Assembly (NCBI RefSeq): GCF_023238205.1
Contig: NZ_CP096659.1
Span: 2,497,626 to 2,561,625, forward strand
DNA length: 64,000 bases
Direction of reading: 5' to 3'
Source: Halorussus limi
Lineage (GTDB): Archaea > Halobacteriota > Halobacteria > Halobacteriales > Haladaptataceae
The notes under the pieces were generated by a model. That model saw only the letters and a list, made by a program, of their open reading frames with translations. It was not told the DNA's origin and searched no databases. The position numbers and the translations under genes are program-made. How positions within the stretch are numbered: position 1 is the first letter of the stretch; each line of letters starts with the position of its first letter. Below, in pieces: positions 51,738 through 61,859 of this stretch.

Positions 51738-51748
51738 TATTTATATAT
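51738..51748 (+). promoter_or_regulatory. strong TATA box before tRNA-Ser and the ribosomal operon
   Basis: The sequence tatttatatat predicts initiation near 51770, about 58 bases before tRNA-Ser. Because rps13 begins only 18 bases after the tRNA, one transcript probably carries both the tRNA and the ribosomal protein operon. Confidence 0.6.
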
Positions 51749-51827
51749 GGTCGCCCAGTACGTTGAGTTGCAAACCTGTAGGGGCGCCGGGTCCCGAGTC
51801 CGAGAGGGCGACAGTGAATGCAAGCGT

Positions 51828-51912
51828 GTCGAGGTAGCCTAGTCTGGCCCACGGCGCAGGGTTGCTAACTCTGTGGCGTCAAGCCTCGAGGGTTCGAATC
51901 CCTCCCTCGACG
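51828..51912 (+). tRNA. tRNA-Ser (anticodon GCU)
   Basis: Acceptor GTCGAGG pairs with CCTCGAC at the 3' end. The anticodon stem CAGGG/CTCTG encloses TTGCTAA, giving GCU for AGC/AGU. A long variable arm (GGC/GCC stem) and the T-arm GAGGG-TTCGAAT-CCCTC are typical of serine tRNA. The discriminator base is G and no CCA is encoded. No intron. Confidence 0.95.
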
Positions 51913-51930
51913 CTTTCCAGTATCCAAACC

Positions 51931-52449
51931 ATGAGTACGGAAGAACCACAGGAGGAAGACGAGGACCTCCGCTATTTCGTCCGCATCGGGCAAACCGACC
52001 TCGATGGGACGAAGTCCGTCGAACGATCCCTCAGCGAACTGAACGGGATCGGTCGCCGAGCGGCGCGAATCATCGCCGACAAATCCGGCGTAGACCGCAC
52101 GGCGACGTTCGGACGCCTCGAAGACGACGAAATCGATAGCGTCGTCGAGGCCGTCGAGAACTTCGCCGACGAGGTCCCTGAATGGCTCGCAAACCACCGC
52201 AACGAGTACTTCTCCGGGGAGACGACCCACCAGACGGGCAACGACCTGAACATGACCCGTCGCCAGGACATCAACCGGATGAAGATGATCGACTCGTACA
52301 AGGGCGTCCGCCACAAGCGTGGCCAGAAGGTCCGCGGACAGCGAACCCGTTCGACGGGGCGTACCGAGGGCACCATCGGCGTCAACGTCGAGGAGATCAA
52401 AGAAGAGCAGGCCGCGGAAGAGGCCGCAGACGAGGGTGGTGAAGAATAA
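51931..52449 (+). CDS. rps13: 30S ribosomal protein S13 (uS13)
   Basis: 172 residues with an acidic N-terminal extension, the [17 protein letters not shown] helix-two-turn-helix and the conserved basic end [19 protein letters not shown]. The C-terminus has an acidic halophilic tail ([15 protein letters not shown]). First protein gene of the operon, 18 bases after tRNA-Ser; its stop shares one base with the rps4 ATG. Confidence 0.97.
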   Translation: MSTEEPQEEDEDLRYFVRIGQTDLDGTKSVERSLSELNGIGRRAARIIADKSGVDRTATFGRLEDDEIDSVVEAVENFADEVPEWLANHRNEYFSGETTHQTGNDLNMTRRQDINRMKMIDSYKGVRHKRGQKVRGQRTRSTGRTEGTIGVNVEEIKEEQAAEEAADEGGEE

Positions 52450-52973
52450 TGGCGCTCGGACAGAACACCAAGTTCTACGAGACGCCGAACCACCCGTATC
52501 AGGGCGAGCGTATCTCCGAGGAGCGCAGCCTCCTCGACCGCTACGGCCTGCAGAAGAAAGAGGAACTCTGGCGCGCCCAGTCCAAACTTCGCGGCTACCG
52601 CCGCGAGGCCCGGAACATCCTCGCGCAGCGAGCGCAGGGCGACACCGAGGCTGTGGAAGGCGAGGAGTTCGTCACTCACCTCCAGCGAATCGGCGTCCTC
52701 GACGAGGGCGACGAGTTGGACGACGTCCTGCTGCTGGACGTGACCGACGTGCTGGAGCGCCGTCTCCAGACGGTCGCCTACCGCAAGGGTCTGGGCAACA
52801 CGCCGAATCAGGCTCGACAGTTCGTCGTCCACGGACACGTCACCGTGGACGGCCAGCGCGTGCAGGCTCCCTCGTACAAGGTCGAAGTGGCCGAGGAGTC
52901 CACTGTCGAGTTCGAGGAGAACAGTCCGCTGGCGGACGAACTCCACCCCGAACGAGCGGAGGGTAACGAATGA
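52449..52973 (+). CDS. rps4: 30S ribosomal protein S4 (uS4)
   Basis: 174 residues with the S4 RNA-binding domain ([19 protein letters not shown] and [12 protein letters not shown]). It organises 16S rRNA 5' domain. It overlaps rps13 by one base and rps11 by four. Confidence 0.97.
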   Translation: MALGQNTKFYETPNHPYQGERISEERSLLDRYGLQKKEELWRAQSKLRGYRREARNILAQRAQGDTEAVEGEEFVTHLQRIGVLDEGDELDDVLLLDVTDVLERRLQTVAYRKGLGNTPNQARQFVVHGHVTVDGQRVQAPSYKVEVAEESTVEFEENSPLADELHPERAEGNE

Positions 52974-53362
52974 GCGCAAACGACGACGACAAATGGGGCG
53001 TAGCCCACGTTCACGCATCGTTCAACAACACCATCATCACGGTCACTGACCTGACCGGCGCGGAGACCATCGCGAAGAGTAGCGGTGGGACCGTCGTCAA
53101 GCAGAACCGCGACGAGTCCTCGCCCTACGCCGCGATGCAGATGGCCGAGACGGTCGCCGAGGAGGTCAAGGCGGCGGGCATCGACGGCGTTCACGTCAAC
53201 GTCCGCGGCCCCGGCGGCAATCTCCAGCAGAACCCCGGACCGGGCGCGCAGGCGACTATCCGCGCGCTCGCTCGTGCCGGACTCGAAATCGGTCGCATCG
53301 AAGACGTGACCCCCATCCCGCACGACGGCACCCGCGCCCCCAAGGGCAAGAGTGGATTCTAA
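52970..53362 (+). CDS. rps11: 30S ribosomal protein S11 (uS11)
   Basis: 130 residues with [24 protein letters not shown] and the end [14 protein letters not shown], diagnostic for uS11. It lines the mRNA exit cleft of the small subunit. Operon order rps13-rps4-rps11-rpoD is the archaeal standard. Confidence 0.97.
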   Translation: MSANDDDKWGVAHVHASFNNTIITVTDLTGAETIAKSSGGTVVKQNRDESSPYAAMQMAETVAEEVKAAGIDGVHVNVRGPGGNLQQNPGPGAQATIRALARAGLEIGRIEDVTPIPHDGTRAPKGKSGF

Positions 53363-53365
53363 CCC

Positions 53366-54115
53366 ATGACAGAAGACTACGAGGTTGAGTTCATCGAACG
53401 CGGGGACCGCCAAGCGCGGTTCCTCGTTCGAGGCGTGACCCCGGCGTTCGCAAACGGGATTCGCCGGGCCATCATCGCGGACGTGCCGACCCTCTCTATC
53501 GACACCGTCCGGATGGTCGAGAACTCGTCGGTGATGTTCGACGAGCAGATCGGCCTGCGACTCGGTCTCGTCCCCCTCACCACGCCGCTCGGCGAGTTCG
53601 AGGAGGGCGACACCGTCACTCTCAGCCTCGACGTATCGGGTCCGGGGACCGCCTACTCGGGCGACCTCGTGAGTTCCGACGGGATGGTCCAACCGGCCGA
53701 CGACAACGTCCCCATCATCGACCTGAAGGACGACCAACGCCTCGAACTCGAGGCCGACGCCGTCCTCTCGACGGGGAAGGATCACGCCAAACATCAGGGC
53801 GGCGTGGCCGTCGGCTACCGACACCTCCAGCGCGTGGAGGTCGTCGGCGACCGCGACGAGTACGACGAGGAGGAAGAGACCCGAATCCTCCGCGGCGTCA
53901 TCGAAGACGACGGCGAACTCGTCCCCACCGAGGAGTTCGACCACGACCTCACGAACCGGTATCCCGGCAAGGAGATCGAGGTCCACGACGTGGACAACGC
54001 GTTCGTGTTCCACGTCGAGACCGACGGGTCGCTGTCCATCGACGACATCGTGACGGAAGCGGCCGCTACCATCAGCGACCGCGCCGACGAACTCGAACAG
54101 GCTGTACAACTATAG
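53366..54115 (+). CDS. rpoD: DNA-directed RNA polymerase subunit D (Rpo3)
   Basis: 249 residues of the archaeal alpha-like subunit that nucleates polymerase assembly with subunits L, N and K. The dimerisation stretch [16 protein letters not shown] and the [11 protein letters not shown] motif are clear. The protein has no cysteine, so the ferredoxin-like insert found in some archaea cannot hold an Fe-S cluster here, as in other halophiles. It sits between rps11 and tRNA-Leu. Confidence 0.96.
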   Translation: MTEDYEVEFIERGDRQARFLVRGVTPAFANGIRRAIIADVPTLSIDTVRMVENSSVMFDEQIGLRLGLVPLTTPLGEFEEGDTVTLSLDVSGPGTAYSGDLVSSDGMVQPADDNVPIIDLKDDQRLELEADAVLSTGKDHAKHQGGVAVGYRHLQRVEVVGDRDEYDEEEETRILRGVIEDDGELVPTEEFDHDLTNRYPGKEIEVHDVDNAFVFHVETDGSLSIDDIVTEAAATISDRADELEQAVQL

Positions 54116-54276
54116 AACCATGCAGGGCACTTCAGACCACATTTCGGCGTTCGCACGTCCCGCCCGCCAGCGGAATCGCTATCGGGCGCGGCGATTCGGA
54201 AGTCAGACCGAAAGTGGTTTGAAGGGCCACCCACAACACACTGTTGCCCGCGACGGGCTGCACGTGTGTTCTACGT

Positions 54277-54361
54277 GCAGGGATAGCCAAGTCAGGCCAA
54301 CGGCGCAGCGTTCAGGGCGCTGTCTCGTAGGAGTCCGCAGGTTCAAATCCTGCTCCCTGCA
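54277..54361 (+). tRNA. tRNA-Leu (anticodon CAG)
   Basis: Acceptor GCAGGGA pairs with TCCCTGC. The anticodon stem CAGCG/CGCTG encloses TTCAGGG (anticodon CAG). A class II variable arm (CTC/GAG) and T-arm GCAGG-TTCAAAT-CCTGC are present; discriminator A, no encoded CCA. It is inside the ribosomal operon, 33 bases before rpl18e. Confidence 0.95.
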
Positions 54362-54394
54362 CTGCAATTTTCATTCCCACCAGGAGGAAGTATT

Positions 54395-54748
54395 ATGAGC
54401 AAGACGAATCCGAGGCTCACCAGTCTCATCGCTGATCTGAAGTCGGAGTCCCGCGACTCGGACGCCGACGTATGGAGTACTGTCGCGGACCGCCTCGAGA
54501 AGCCCCGGAGCACCTACGCGGAAGTCAACCTCGGTCGCATCGAGCGATACGCCGAGGAAGACGAGACCGTCGTCGTGCCCGGCAAGGTTCTCGGGAGCGG
54601 AGTCCTGCAGAAGACCGTTACCGTCGCCGCCGTGGACTTCTCGTCCACCGCGGAGACGAAGATTCAGCAAGCCGACGGTGAGGCTCTCGAACTCGAACAG
54701 GTAATCGAACAGAACCCCGACGGCTCGAACGTGCGGGTGATCCGATGA
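54395..54748 (+). CDS. rpl18e: 50S ribosomal protein L18e (eL18)
   Basis: 117 residues starting [19 protein letters not shown]; the [20 protein letters not shown] and [13 protein letters not shown] stretches match archaeal eL18. Absent from bacteria. Overlaps rpl13 by four bases. Confidence 0.96.
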   Translation: MSKTNPRLTSLIADLKSESRDSDADVWSTVADRLEKPRSTYAEVNLGRIERYAEEDETVVVPGKVLGSGVLQKTVTVAAVDFSSTAETKIQQADGEALELEQVIEQNPDGSNVRVIR

Positions 54749-55182
54749 GTCTCGCAGAATTCGACGCAGACGTAGTGGTCGACGCGCGCGACTGCATCCT
54801 CGGTCGCGTGGCGAGCCAAGTCGCACAGCGCGCTCTCGACGGCGAACGCGTCGCGGTGGTCAACGCCGAGGACGCGGTCATCACCGGGAGCGAAGACGAC
54901 GTGATGGCGACCTACGAGAAGCGCGCCGAACTGGGTTCGGACAGCGGTCCGTACTACCCCAAGCGACCCGACATGATCTTCAAGCGGACCATCCGCGGGA
55001 TGGTCCCGTACAAGGAGGACCGCGGTCGGGAAGCCTTCGAGAACGTCCGCGTCTACGTCGGCAATCCGCACGACGAGGACGGGGAAGTTCTCGACGGGAC
55101 CTCGCTGGACCGGCTATCGAACATTCGCTTCGTCCAGTTGGGCGAAATCAGCGCAAATCTGGGTGCTAACGTCACATGGTAA
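54745..55182 (+). CDS. rpl13: 50S ribosomal protein L13 (uL13)
   Basis: 145 residues with [29 protein letters not shown] and [20 protein letters not shown], the uL13 signature. Overlaps rps9 by seven bases, so translation is coupled. Confidence 0.96.
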   Translation: MSLAEFDADVVVDARDCILGRVASQVAQRALDGERVAVVNAEDAVITGSEDDVMATYEKRAELGSDSGPYYPKRPDMIFKRTIRGMVPYKEDRGREAFENVRVYVGNPHDEDGEVLDGTSLDRLSNIRFVQLGEISANLGANVTW

Positions 55183-55574
55183 CCAACACGAGTGGCAAGA
55201 AGAAGACGGCCATCGCCCGCGCCACCGTCAGGGACGGCGAGGGGCGAGTGCGAATCAACTCCCAGCCCGTCGAGCTGGTCGAACCGGAGACGGCGCAGCT
55301 GAAGATGCTGGAACCGTTCCGCATCGCCGGCGACGAGGCCCGCGACGACGTGGACGTCGAAGTCTCCGTGCAGGGCGGCGGCATCAGCGGACAGGCCGAC
55401 GCGGTCCGGACCGCCATCGCGCGCGGTCTGGTCCAGTACACCAACGACGCAGAGCTCCGGGACGCGTTCATCGAGTTCGACCGGTCGCTGCTGGTCAACG
55501 ACTCGCGGCGCTCCGAGCCCAAGAAGTGGGGCGGCCCCGGCGCTCGCGCCCGCTACCAGAAATCTTACCGTTAA
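55176..55574 (+). CDS. rps9: 30S ribosomal protein S9 (uS9)
   Basis: 132 residues with [39 protein letters not shown] and the basic tail [14 protein letters not shown] that reaches the P-site tRNA. ATG 55176 overlaps the end of rpl13. Confidence 0.96.
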   Translation: MVTNTSGKKKTAIARATVRDGEGRVRINSQPVELVEPETAQLKMLEPFRIAGDEARDDVDVEVSVQGGGISGQADAVRTAIARGLVQYTNDAELRDAFIEFDRSLLVNDSRRSEPKKWGGPGARARYQKSYR

Positions 55575-55621
55575 TCACTATGACAGGAAACCCGCGGTTC
55601 CGAACGGAGGCACGATAATCC

Positions 55622-55822
55622 ATGATGGTACCAGTCCGCTGTTTCACCTGCGGCATGGTCGTCGGGGAGTACTGGGAAGAGTTCAAGGCACGGTCGGCGA
55701 CGAAGGAGGGCGACGAGGACCCGGAGAAGGTCCTCGACGAACTCGGCGTCGAACGACAGTGCTGTCGCCGGATGCTCGTCTCGCACAAGGACCTCGTCGA
55801 CATCGTCGCTCCCTACCAGTAA
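55622..55822 (+). CDS. rpoN: DNA-directed RNA polymerase subunit N (Rpo10)
   Basis: 66 residues of the zinc-bundle subunit: Cys-x2-Cys in [14 protein letters not shown] and the Cys-Cys pair in [17 protein letters not shown] bind one zinc. It forms the assembly platform with subunits D, L and K. ATG at 55622 or 55625. The stop shares one base with the rpoK start. Confidence 0.96.
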   Translation: MMVPVRCFTCGMVVGEYWEEFKARSATKEGDEDPEKVLDELGVERQCCRRMLVSHKDLVDIVAPYQ

Positions 55823-56001
55823 TGGCTCAGCAACGCTACTCTCGCTACGAGAAGGCTCGCATCATCGGGGCACGCGCCCTGCAGGTGTCTTACGGCGCCC
55901 CCGTGCTGACCGACACCGAGGAGACCGAGCCGATTCTCATCGCGGCCGACGAGTACGACGCCGGTGTCCTACCGTTCACGGTGCGACGAGGTGAGAAATG
56001 A
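55822..56001 (+). CDS. rpoK: DNA-directed RNA polymerase subunit K (Rpo6/omega)
   Basis: 59 residues starting [20 protein letters not shown] and containing LQVSYGAP, the archaeal omega homologue signature. It stabilises the largest polymerase subunits. The ATG shares one base with the rpoN stop and its own stop overlaps eno by four bases. Confidence 0.95.
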   Translation: MAQQRYSRYEKARIIGARALQVSYGAPVLTDTEETEPILIAADEYDAGVLPFTVRRGEK

Positions 56002-57209
56002 CGCTCGTCAGTGAGGTTCGGCTTCGGCAGGTTCTCGACTCCCGAGGCAATCGGACGGTCGAGGCCGACGTCGTCACCGAGAGCGGTGGCTTCGGCCGCG
56101 CGGCGGCCCCGAGCGGGGCTTCGACCGGCGAGTACGAAGCCATCGAACTCGACCCGAGCGAGGCCATCGCGTCGGCCCGCGAACACGCCGTCCCCCGGTT
56201 GGAGGGCAAGGTCTTCGTCGGCGACCAGCGCGACGTGGACCGCACGCTTCGCGCGGCCGACGGCACGGACGACTTCTCGGAGATCGGTGCGAACAGCGCG
56301 GTCGCCATCAGCATGGCCGCCTCGAAGGCGGCCGCCGACGTGACCGGCGCACCGCTCTACCAGCACCTCGGCGGCGCGTTCCGCGGCGAGGAGTTCCCGA
56401 CGCCGCTCGGTAACGTCATCGGCGGCGGCGAACACGCCGCGGACGCGACCGCGATTCAGGAGTTCCTCTCCGCGCCCGTCGGCGCGCCGAACGTCCAAGA
56501 CGCGGTGTTCGCCAACGCCGCGGTCCACCAGGAGGTCCACGACCTGCTGGCCGAACGCGACATCGCCGCCGGAAAGGGCGACGAGGGCGCGTGGGCACCG
56601 TCCATCGAGGACGACGAGGCGTTCGAGTTGATGGCCGAGGCCACCGACTCGGTCGCCGACGAGGTCGGCTTCGACATCAAGTTCGGACTCGACGTGGCCG
56701 GTGCGGAGATGTACGACGAGGACGACGACGAGTACGTCTACCGCGAGACGACCCGCTCGACCGACGAGCAGATCGAGTACATCGCCGACCTCGTCGACGA
56801 GTACGACCTCGCCTACGTGGAGGACCCCCTCGACGAGGACGACTACGCCGGTTTCGCGGAGTTGACCCAGAAGGTCGGCGACCGGACGCTCGTCTGCGGC
56901 GACGACCTGTTCGTCACCAACGTCGAGCGACTCCAGACGGGCATCGAGCGGGGCGCTGGCAACAGCATCCTCGTCAAGCCCAACCAGATCGGTACGCTCT
57001 CGGACGCGTTCGACGCCGTCGAACTCGCGGTCGAGAACGGCTACCGGCCGGTCATCTCCCACCGGAGCGGAGAGACCGAGGACACGACCATCGCACACCT
57101 CGCCGTGGCGACCGGTGCTCCGTACATCAAGACGGGCGCGGTCGGCGGCGAGCGAACTGCCAAGCTCAACGAACTCATTCGTATCGAGCAAAACGTATCA
57201 CGACTATGA
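55998..57209 (+). CDS. eno: enolase
   Basis: Glycolytic and gluconeogenic enzyme interconverting 2-phosphoglycerate and phosphoenolpyruvate; 403 residues. The substrate loop [13 protein letters not shown], Mg ligands in [19 protein letters not shown] and GDDLFVTN, catalytic Lys in [10 protein letters not shown] and the end [18 protein letters not shown] are all present. Its place between rpoK and rps2 is conserved in haloarchaea. ATGA overlap with rps2. Confidence 0.97.
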   Translation: MTLVSEVRLRQVLDSRGNRTVEADVVTESGGFGRAAAPSGASTGEYEAIELDPSEAIASAREHAVPRLEGKVFVGDQRDVDRTLRAADGTDDFSEIGANSAVAISMAASKAAADVTGAPLYQHLGGAFRGEEFPTPLGNVIGGGEHAADATAIQEFLSAPVGAPNVQDAVFANAAVHQEVHDLLAERDIAAGKGDEGAWAPSIEDDEAFELMAEATDSVADEVGFDIKFGLDVAGAEMYDEDDDEYVYRETTRSTDEQIEYIADLVDEYDLAYVEDPLDEDDYAGFAELTQKVGDRTLVCGDDLFVTNVERLQTGIERGAGNSILVKPNQIGTLSDAFDAVELAVENGYRPVISHRSGETEDTTIAHLAVATGAPYIKTGAVGGERTAKLNELIRIEQNVSRL

Positions 57210-57988
57210 GCGAAAACGACCCCGAACAGGTAGACGAGGAAGGCCTCGACGCCGCGGAATCGGAGATCGCCACCGAACCCGAGGGCGAATCCGGTGCGGA
57301 ACCGTCGGTCGACCCCGACGAGGACGTTGCGGCCGAGGCTGACGACGAAGAAACGACCGAAGACGAGGGACCGAACCTCGACGAGAACGTCATGGAGAAC
57401 CAGGAGGAGGCCGACCTCCTCATCCCCGTCGAGGACTACCTCGGCGCTGGCGTTCACATCGGTACCCAGCAGAAGACCCAGGACATGGAGCGGTTCATCC
57501 ACCGCGTCCGGACCGACGGACTGTACGTCCTCGACGTCTCGAAGACCGACGGCCGCATCCGAACGGCCGCGGACTTCCTCGCCAACTACAGTCCCGAGCA
57601 GATTCTGGTCACGTCCTCGCGCCAGTACGGCCGCTTCCCCGCCGAGAAGTTCGCGGACGCGGTCGGCGCGCGCGCCCGGACCGGCCGATTCATCCCCGGC
57701 ACGCTGACCAACCCCAAGTACGACGGCTACATCGAACCCGACGTGCTGGTCGTGACCGACCCCATCGGTGACGCGCAGGCCGTCAAGGAGGCCATCACGG
57801 TGGGCATCCCGGTCATCGCGATGTGCGACTCCAACAACAACACCAGCAACGTGGACCTCGTGGTCCCGACGAACAACAAGGGCCGCAAGGCGCTGTCGGT
57901 CGTCTACTGGCTACTCGCCAACGAGACGCTCGACCGCCGCGGTGCCGAACCCGCCTACTCGCTCGACGACTTCGAGAGCGAGATTTAA
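57206..57988 (+). CDS. rps2: 30S ribosomal protein S2 (uS2)
   Basis: 260 residues; a long acidic N-terminal extension (about 1-65) typical of halophiles, then [31 protein letters not shown] and [15 protein letters not shown] 57206 overlaps the eno stop. It ends the operon; a hairpin and a T run follow. Confidence 0.96.
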   Translation: MSENDPEQVDEEGLDAAESEIATEPEGESGAEPSVDPDEDVAAEADDEETTEDEGPNLDENVMENQEEADLLIPVEDYLGAGVHIGTQQKTQDMERFIHRVRTDGLYVLDVSKTDGRIRTAADFLANYSPEQILVTSSRQYGRFPAEKFADAVGARARTGRFIPGTLTNPKYDGYIEPDVLVVTDPIGDAQAVKEAITVGIPVIAMCDSNNNTSNVDLVVPTNNKGRKALSVVYWLLANETLDRRGAEPAYSLDDFESEI

Positions 57989-57991
57989 CTT

Positions 57992-58028
57992 CGCCGAGTT
58001 TCGGCGTTTCCGCGTTCCAGACGCTTTT
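57992..58028 (+). terminator. terminator after rps2
   Basis: Perfect stem CGCCGA-gtt-TCGGCG (57992-58006) followed by TTT and, at 58024-58028, a T5 run. It would end the long ribosomal/polymerase/enolase transcript. Confidence 0.55.
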
Positions 58029-58087
58029 TCTACGGGAGTTCGGTCGAGAGCGGTGGCGCTGTTCGCCGAGAGAACGGCGGAGAACGG

Positions 58088-59155
58088 CTACTGGTCTACG
58101 CAGTCTTCGAGCGGCCCGATAATCTCGTCGGCGACCGAGTAGGGGTCGGTCTCGCGTTCGAGCACCTGTTGGGCGAACGCCTCGATGCCGCCCCGGCGCT
58201 CGATTTCGGTCTCCAGCAGCGTACCCACGTCGTCCCGGAGCAGGTTGCGAATCTCCTCCGCGTAGCGCATCCGGGCCTTCTCTTCGAGCAGGCCAGAGGC
58301 TTCGAGGTAGTCGGCGTGGTCGGCGAGCGTCTGAACCAGTTCCTCGACGCCCTCGCCGTCCTTGGCGACCGTCTCCACGATTTGGGGCTCCCAGTGTTCG
58401 GTCTCCTCGCCTTCGTCATGGTCGTCGGACTCGCCGTCTTCCCCGTGGCCGCCGGTCGAACCCGCGCCGTGGTGGCCCGTGGCGAGACTGGCGGTGTTGT
58501 CCTGTTGCATGTGGACCATCTCCCGGAGTTCCTGCACGGTGCGGTCCGCGCCGTCGAGGTCGGCCTTGTTGACGACGAACACGTCGGCGATTTCGAGGAT
58601 GCCCGCCTTCAGCATCTGGACGTCGTCGCCGCTCCCCGGCGGGACCAGCACCGCGACGGTGTCCGCGGACTTCACGATGTCTATCTCGTTCTGGCCGGCG
58701 CCGACCGTCTCGATGAGTATCTTGTCCTTGCCGAACGCGTCGAGGGCCTTGACGGCGTCGGTGGTGGCGGTCGAGAGGCCGCCGAGCGTGCCCCGGGCCG
58801 ACATCGACCGGAAGAACACGTCCATGTCGCCGACGTTGCTCGCCATCCGGATGCGGTCGCCCAGTACGGCGCCGCCCGTGAACGGCGAGGAGGGGTCGAC
58901 GGCGATGACGCCGACCGTCTCGCCGCGCTCGCGGTAGTAGTTCGCCATCTTGTCCACGAGCGTCGACTTGCCGGCGCCGGGGCTCCCCGTGATACCGACG
59001 ACCTCGGCGTCGCCGGTGTGCTGGTGGAGTTGCGAGACCAGGTTCCGGTAGCCCGGTGCGCGGTTCTCGATTTTGGTGATGACGCGGGCGAGCGCCCGGT
59101 GTTTGCCCGCCAGCAGGTCCTCGACCAGTTCGGCGTGGTCGGGTTCGCCGCTCAT
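58088..59155 (-). CDS. meaB: methylmalonyl-CoA mutase-associated GTPase MeaB (ArgK family)
   Basis: G3E GTPase that protects and reactivates B12-dependent methylmalonyl-CoA mutase; 355 residues. Walker A GSPGAGKST (57-65), DPSSPFTGGAVLGDRIRM and the base motif NKADLDGA are visible. Unusually, residues about 222-251 form a His/Gly/Asp-rich insert (GHHGAGSTGGHGEDGESDDH) in the region before the C-terminal dimerisation part. The ATG overlaps the stop of the B12-binding subunit gene by four bases. Confidence 0.95.
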   Translation of the reverse strand: MSGEPDHAELVEDLLAGKHRALARVITKIENRAPGYRNLVSQLHQHTGDAEVVGITGSPGAGKSTLVDKMANYYRERGETVGVIAVDPSSPFTGGAVLGDRIRMASNVGDMDVFFRSMSARGTLGGLSTATTDAVKALDAFGKDKILIETVGAGQNEIDIVKSADTVAVLVPPGSGDDVQMLKAGILEIADVFVVNKADLDGADRTVQELREMVHMQQDNTASLATGHHGAGSTGGHGEDGESDDHDEGEETEHWEPQIVETVAKDGEGVEELVQTLADHADYLEASGLLEEKARMRYAEEIRNLLRDDVGTLLETEIERRGGIEAFAQQVLERETDPYSVADEIIGPLEDCVDQ

Positions 59156-59568
59156 CGCTCGGGAGCGTTCTCGCGGACGAACTCGATGGTCTCTTCCATC
59201 GGGGTGCCGGGGCCGAACACCTCGGCGACGCCCAGTTCCTTGAGTTCCGCCTTGTCGTCGTCGGGCACGACACCGCCGACGAGAATCAGCGTGTCCTCGA
59301 AGGCGTCGTACTCTTTCAGTCCGTCGATAATCTTGGGAACGAGGGTGTTGTGGGCGCCCGAGAGGATGGAGATGCCGAGGACGTTCACGTCCTCTTGGAC
59401 CGCGGCCTGCACGATTTCGTCGGGCGCGTTGTGGAGGCCGGAGTAGATGACCTCGAACCCGGCGTCGCGGAACGCCCGCGCGATGACGTGTGCGCCGCGG
59501 TCGTGACCGTCGAGTCCGACCTTGGCGACGAGACAGCGAATCGACTGCTGTTCCTGGTCTGCGCTCAT
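59152..59568 (-). CDS. cobalamin-binding subunit of methylmalonyl-CoA mutase
   Basis: 138 residues of the B12-binding domain: KVGLDGHDRGAHVIARAF contains the DxHxxG cobalt-ligand motif, then SILSGAH and VGGVVPDDD form the nucleotide-tail pocket. In haloarchaea the mutase is split into a large catalytic and this small subunit; the large one is not in the window. ATG 59568 is chosen over 59577 because MSADQEQ is a typical acidic start. It forms an operon with meaB for propionyl-CoA or succinyl-CoA metabolism. Confidence 0.92.
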   Translation of the reverse strand: MSADQEQQSIRCLVAKVGLDGHDRGAHVIARAFRDAGFEVIYSGLHNAPDEIVQAAVQEDVNVLGISILSGAHNTLVPKIIDGLKEYDAFEDTLILVGGVVPDDDKAELKELGVAEVFGPGTPMEETIEFVRENAPER

Positions 59569-59779
59569 ACCCGTCAATTCTTGCCGTCAGACTTTGACCC
59601 TTACGGAAACTTCACTGAAAGTTCATTTGGGTTCGTGAAATCGAAATTGTGGAACGGCGCCGACGGTCGCTCGCCCGACACTCCGCGCCGGCTTTCGTGC
59701 GTCGCGACTCCTCGGCGTCGCTCGCGAGTGCGTCGCCGACTCTCCGACCGACGGCAGACACCCGTGGCTACCCGGTAGC

Positions 59780-59797
59780 GCGCGAAAGAAAAATCGA
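59780..59797 (-). terminator. T-rich terminator candidate after rpl12
   Basis: Minus-strand ctcgatttttctttcgcg lies 16-33 bases beyond the rpl12 stop and should end the rpl1-rpl10-rpl12 transcript. Confidence 0.45.
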
Positions 59798-59812
59798 GTG
59801 TCGGAGTCGAGT

Positions 59813-60157
59813 TTACCCGAAGAGTTCGCCGAGACCCTCGCCGCTGGCCTCGTCGTCCTCGTCGTCGTCGCCTTCGTCTTCGTCGGCCGCTTCCTCTTCG
59901 GCCTCGTCCTCGTCGGCGCCCTCGTCCTCGGCACCGCCCTCTGCGGCAGCGCCGCCCGCTGCGGCACCGCCAGCGGGCACGGCCGCGGCCTGCTCGACGG
60001 CCTCGTCGATGTCGACGTCCTCGAGCGCGGCGACGAGCGCCTTGACGCGGGACTCCTCGACGTCGACGCCCGCGGCCTCGAGCACGTTGGTGAGGTTCTC
60101 TTCGTTGATCTCTTCGCCCGATTCGTTCAGGATGAGTGCGGAGTAAACGTATTCCAT
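59813..60157 (-). CDS. rpl12: 50S ribosomal protein P1 (archaeal L12)
   Basis: 114-residue stalk protein: helical N-terminal dimerisation domain ([20 protein letters not shown]), Ala/Gly hinge, then a very acidic linker and the factor-binding tail GLGELFG. Follows rpl10 after 24 bases. Confidence 0.96.
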   Translation of the reverse strand: MEYVYSALILNESGEEINEENLTNVLEAAGVDVEESRVKALVAALEDVDIDEAVEQAAAVPAGGAAAGGAAAEGGAEDEGADEDEAEEEAADEDEGDDDEDDEASGEGLGELFG

Positions 60158-60181
60158 TGTTAGTAGTTGTGTGGTAGTTAG

Positions 60182-61219
60182 TTATCCGAACATCGCGCCG
60201 AGCGCGTCGCCGCCGTCGTCGCCGTCGTCGTCCTCCTCGTCGTCTTCGGCGTCGGCGTCCTCGGCCTCGGTGTCGGATTCGGTTTCTTCGTCGGTCGATT
60301 CCTCGTCGGCGCCGCCCGCGGCGGGAGCTTCGACGTCGGAGAGCTCCTCGGGGAGCGCCTCCTCGTCGTCGATCTGCGCAGCGAGCGCACGAACCTGTCC
60401 GTCCGCCTTGCTCACGAGGTCCGGCACGACGTCCGGGCTCTCGATTTCGGCCTGGAGACCGAGGCTCTTGGCCTCGCCCTCGGCCTTCTGGACGAGCGTC
60501 GGCGCGGTCTGGGCGGTCGGGTAGACCGCGTTGACCGAGAGGTTCCGGGCGCGGGCCGCGGCGGCCTCGATGTCCGCGCGGTACTCCTCGACGTCGATGG
60601 CCAGTTCGTCGGCCTCGAACAGGACGCCGTCGGAGAAGACGCCGCGAAGGTCCAGTCCCACTTCCTTCGGCTCCATGCCGAGTTCCGCGAGGACGTTGGC
60701 CACGTCTTCGGACACCTCGTCGCCTTCCTCGGCGACGACGCTGTCCTCGGTGACGTGGATGGACCCTTCCATGATGCGGGCCGCGGCACCGATGCTCTGG
60801 AGTTCGCCCACGAACGGACCGGGGTCGACGCCCGTGTCACCCTCGGGGATGACGATTTCGTTGGGCGCGACCTCGCCCGCGCCGATGGGGGCGGGACTCT
60901 TCGAGGCTTCGAGCTGCTGGAACAGCCCGAACGGGTTGTCGTTCGTGCCGATGAGCCCGACTTCGCCGGAGATGTACTGCTTCAGCTCCTCGACGCCCTC
61001 GTCGACTTCGTCGAGGGCGCGTTCGAGCAGCGTGTTCCGGCTGATGCGCAGTTCCGCGCTCCCGTGGAGGTTGCGCCGCATCGTCTGTAGCTGGCGCGAC
61101 GGGATGCCCGTCACGTTGACGATGCCGACGCTACTGTACCCTTCGATGAGGTCGACGATGTCGTCGACCTCCTCTTTCTTCCACTGGGGGATGGTCTCGG
61201 TCTTGCGTTCGGCCGACAT
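60182..61219 (-). CDS. rpl10: 50S ribosomal protein L10 (P0, uL10)
   Basis: 345 residues: rRNA-binding domain ([18 protein letters not shown]), an insertion domain (about 110-185), helical spine binding P1 dimers, and the acidic tail ending GDALGAMFG. Anchors the stalk that recruits translation GTPases. Starts one base after the rpl1 stop. Confidence 0.96.
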   Translation of the reverse strand: MSAERKTETIPQWKKEEVDDIVDLIEGYSSVGIVNVTGIPSRQLQTMRRNLHGSAELRISRNTLLERALDEVDEGVEELKQYISGEVGLIGTNDNPFGLFQQLEASKSPAPIGAGEVAPNEIVIPEGDTGVDPGPFVGELQSIGAAARIMEGSIHVTEDSVVAEEGDEVSEDVANVLAELGMEPKEVGLDLRGVFSDGVLFEADELAIDVEEYRADIEAAAARARNLSVNAVYPTAQTAPTLVQKAEGEAKSLGLQAEIESPDVVPDLVSKADGQVRALAAQIDDEEALPEELSDVEAPAAGGADEESTDEETESDTEAEDADAEDDEEDDDGDDGGDALGAMFG

Positions 61220-61220
61220 G

Positions 61221-61859
61221 TTAGGCCACCTCCACGGACGGTCCCATCGTCGTCTTGACGTAGACGTTGTCGATGTTGAGCGGACCCTTCTCGAGGTTCG
61301 AGTGGAGTCGGCGGAGAATCACGTCGATGTTGTCGGCGATCTCCTCCGCGTCCATGTCCTCCGCGCCGACGCGGGTGTGGAAGGTCCGGCGGTCGCCGCT
61401 CCGAAGCTGGACCGTGTTCTTCATCCGACTGACGACTTCGACCACGTCGTCGTCGGGCTGAAGCGGTTCCGGCATCTTCCCTCGGGGACCGAGGATGGTA
61501 CCGAGGTACCGACCGATGTCTTGCATCATCGCCGCTTCGGCGATGAAGAAGTCGGTCTCGTCGGCGAGGTCCTTCGCATCGTCGTCGTCGTCGCCGAGGT
61601 CTTCGAGGTCGTCGCCATCGAAGACTTCGTCGGCAACGTCTTCGGCGCGGAGGGCGGTCTCGCCCTCTGCGAACACGACGATCTTCGTCTCCTGTCCGGT
61701 GCCGGACGGAAGGACGATACTTTCGTCTACGCGGTTCGACGGTTCGTTCAAATCGAGATCGCGCAAGTTAATCGCGAGGTCCACCGTTTCGCGGAAGTTC
61801 CGCTCGGGTGCATCCTCGAGTGCGCGAGAGACTGCTTGCTCTATCTCCTGATCTGCCAT
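61221..61859 (-). CDS. rpl1: 50S ribosomal protein L1 (uL1)
   Basis: 212 residues with [30 protein letters not shown] and the end [13 protein letters not shown], diagnostic for uL1. Archaeal L1 also represses its own operon by binding the mRNA; the leader here contains a strong hairpin and a good Shine-Dalgarno (ggaggtg), which is rare in this mostly leaderless window. Confidence 0.96.
   Translation of the reverse strand: MADQEIEQAVSRALEDAPERNFRETVDLAINLRDLDLNEPSNRVDESIVLPSGTGQETKIVVFAEGETALRAEDVADEVFDGDDLEDLGDDDDDAKDLADETDFFIAEAAMMQDIGRYLGTILGPRGKMPEPLQPDDDVVEVVSRMKNTVQLRSGDRRTFHTRVGAEDMDAEEIADNIDVILRRLHSNLEKGPLNIDNVYVKTTMGPSVEVA

Noticed and set aside
51750-51827. Possible second tRNA before tRNA-Ser
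   Set aside because: The segment has a GGGTCCCGAGTCC stretch like a T-arm, but no matching acceptor or anticodon stem can be formed.
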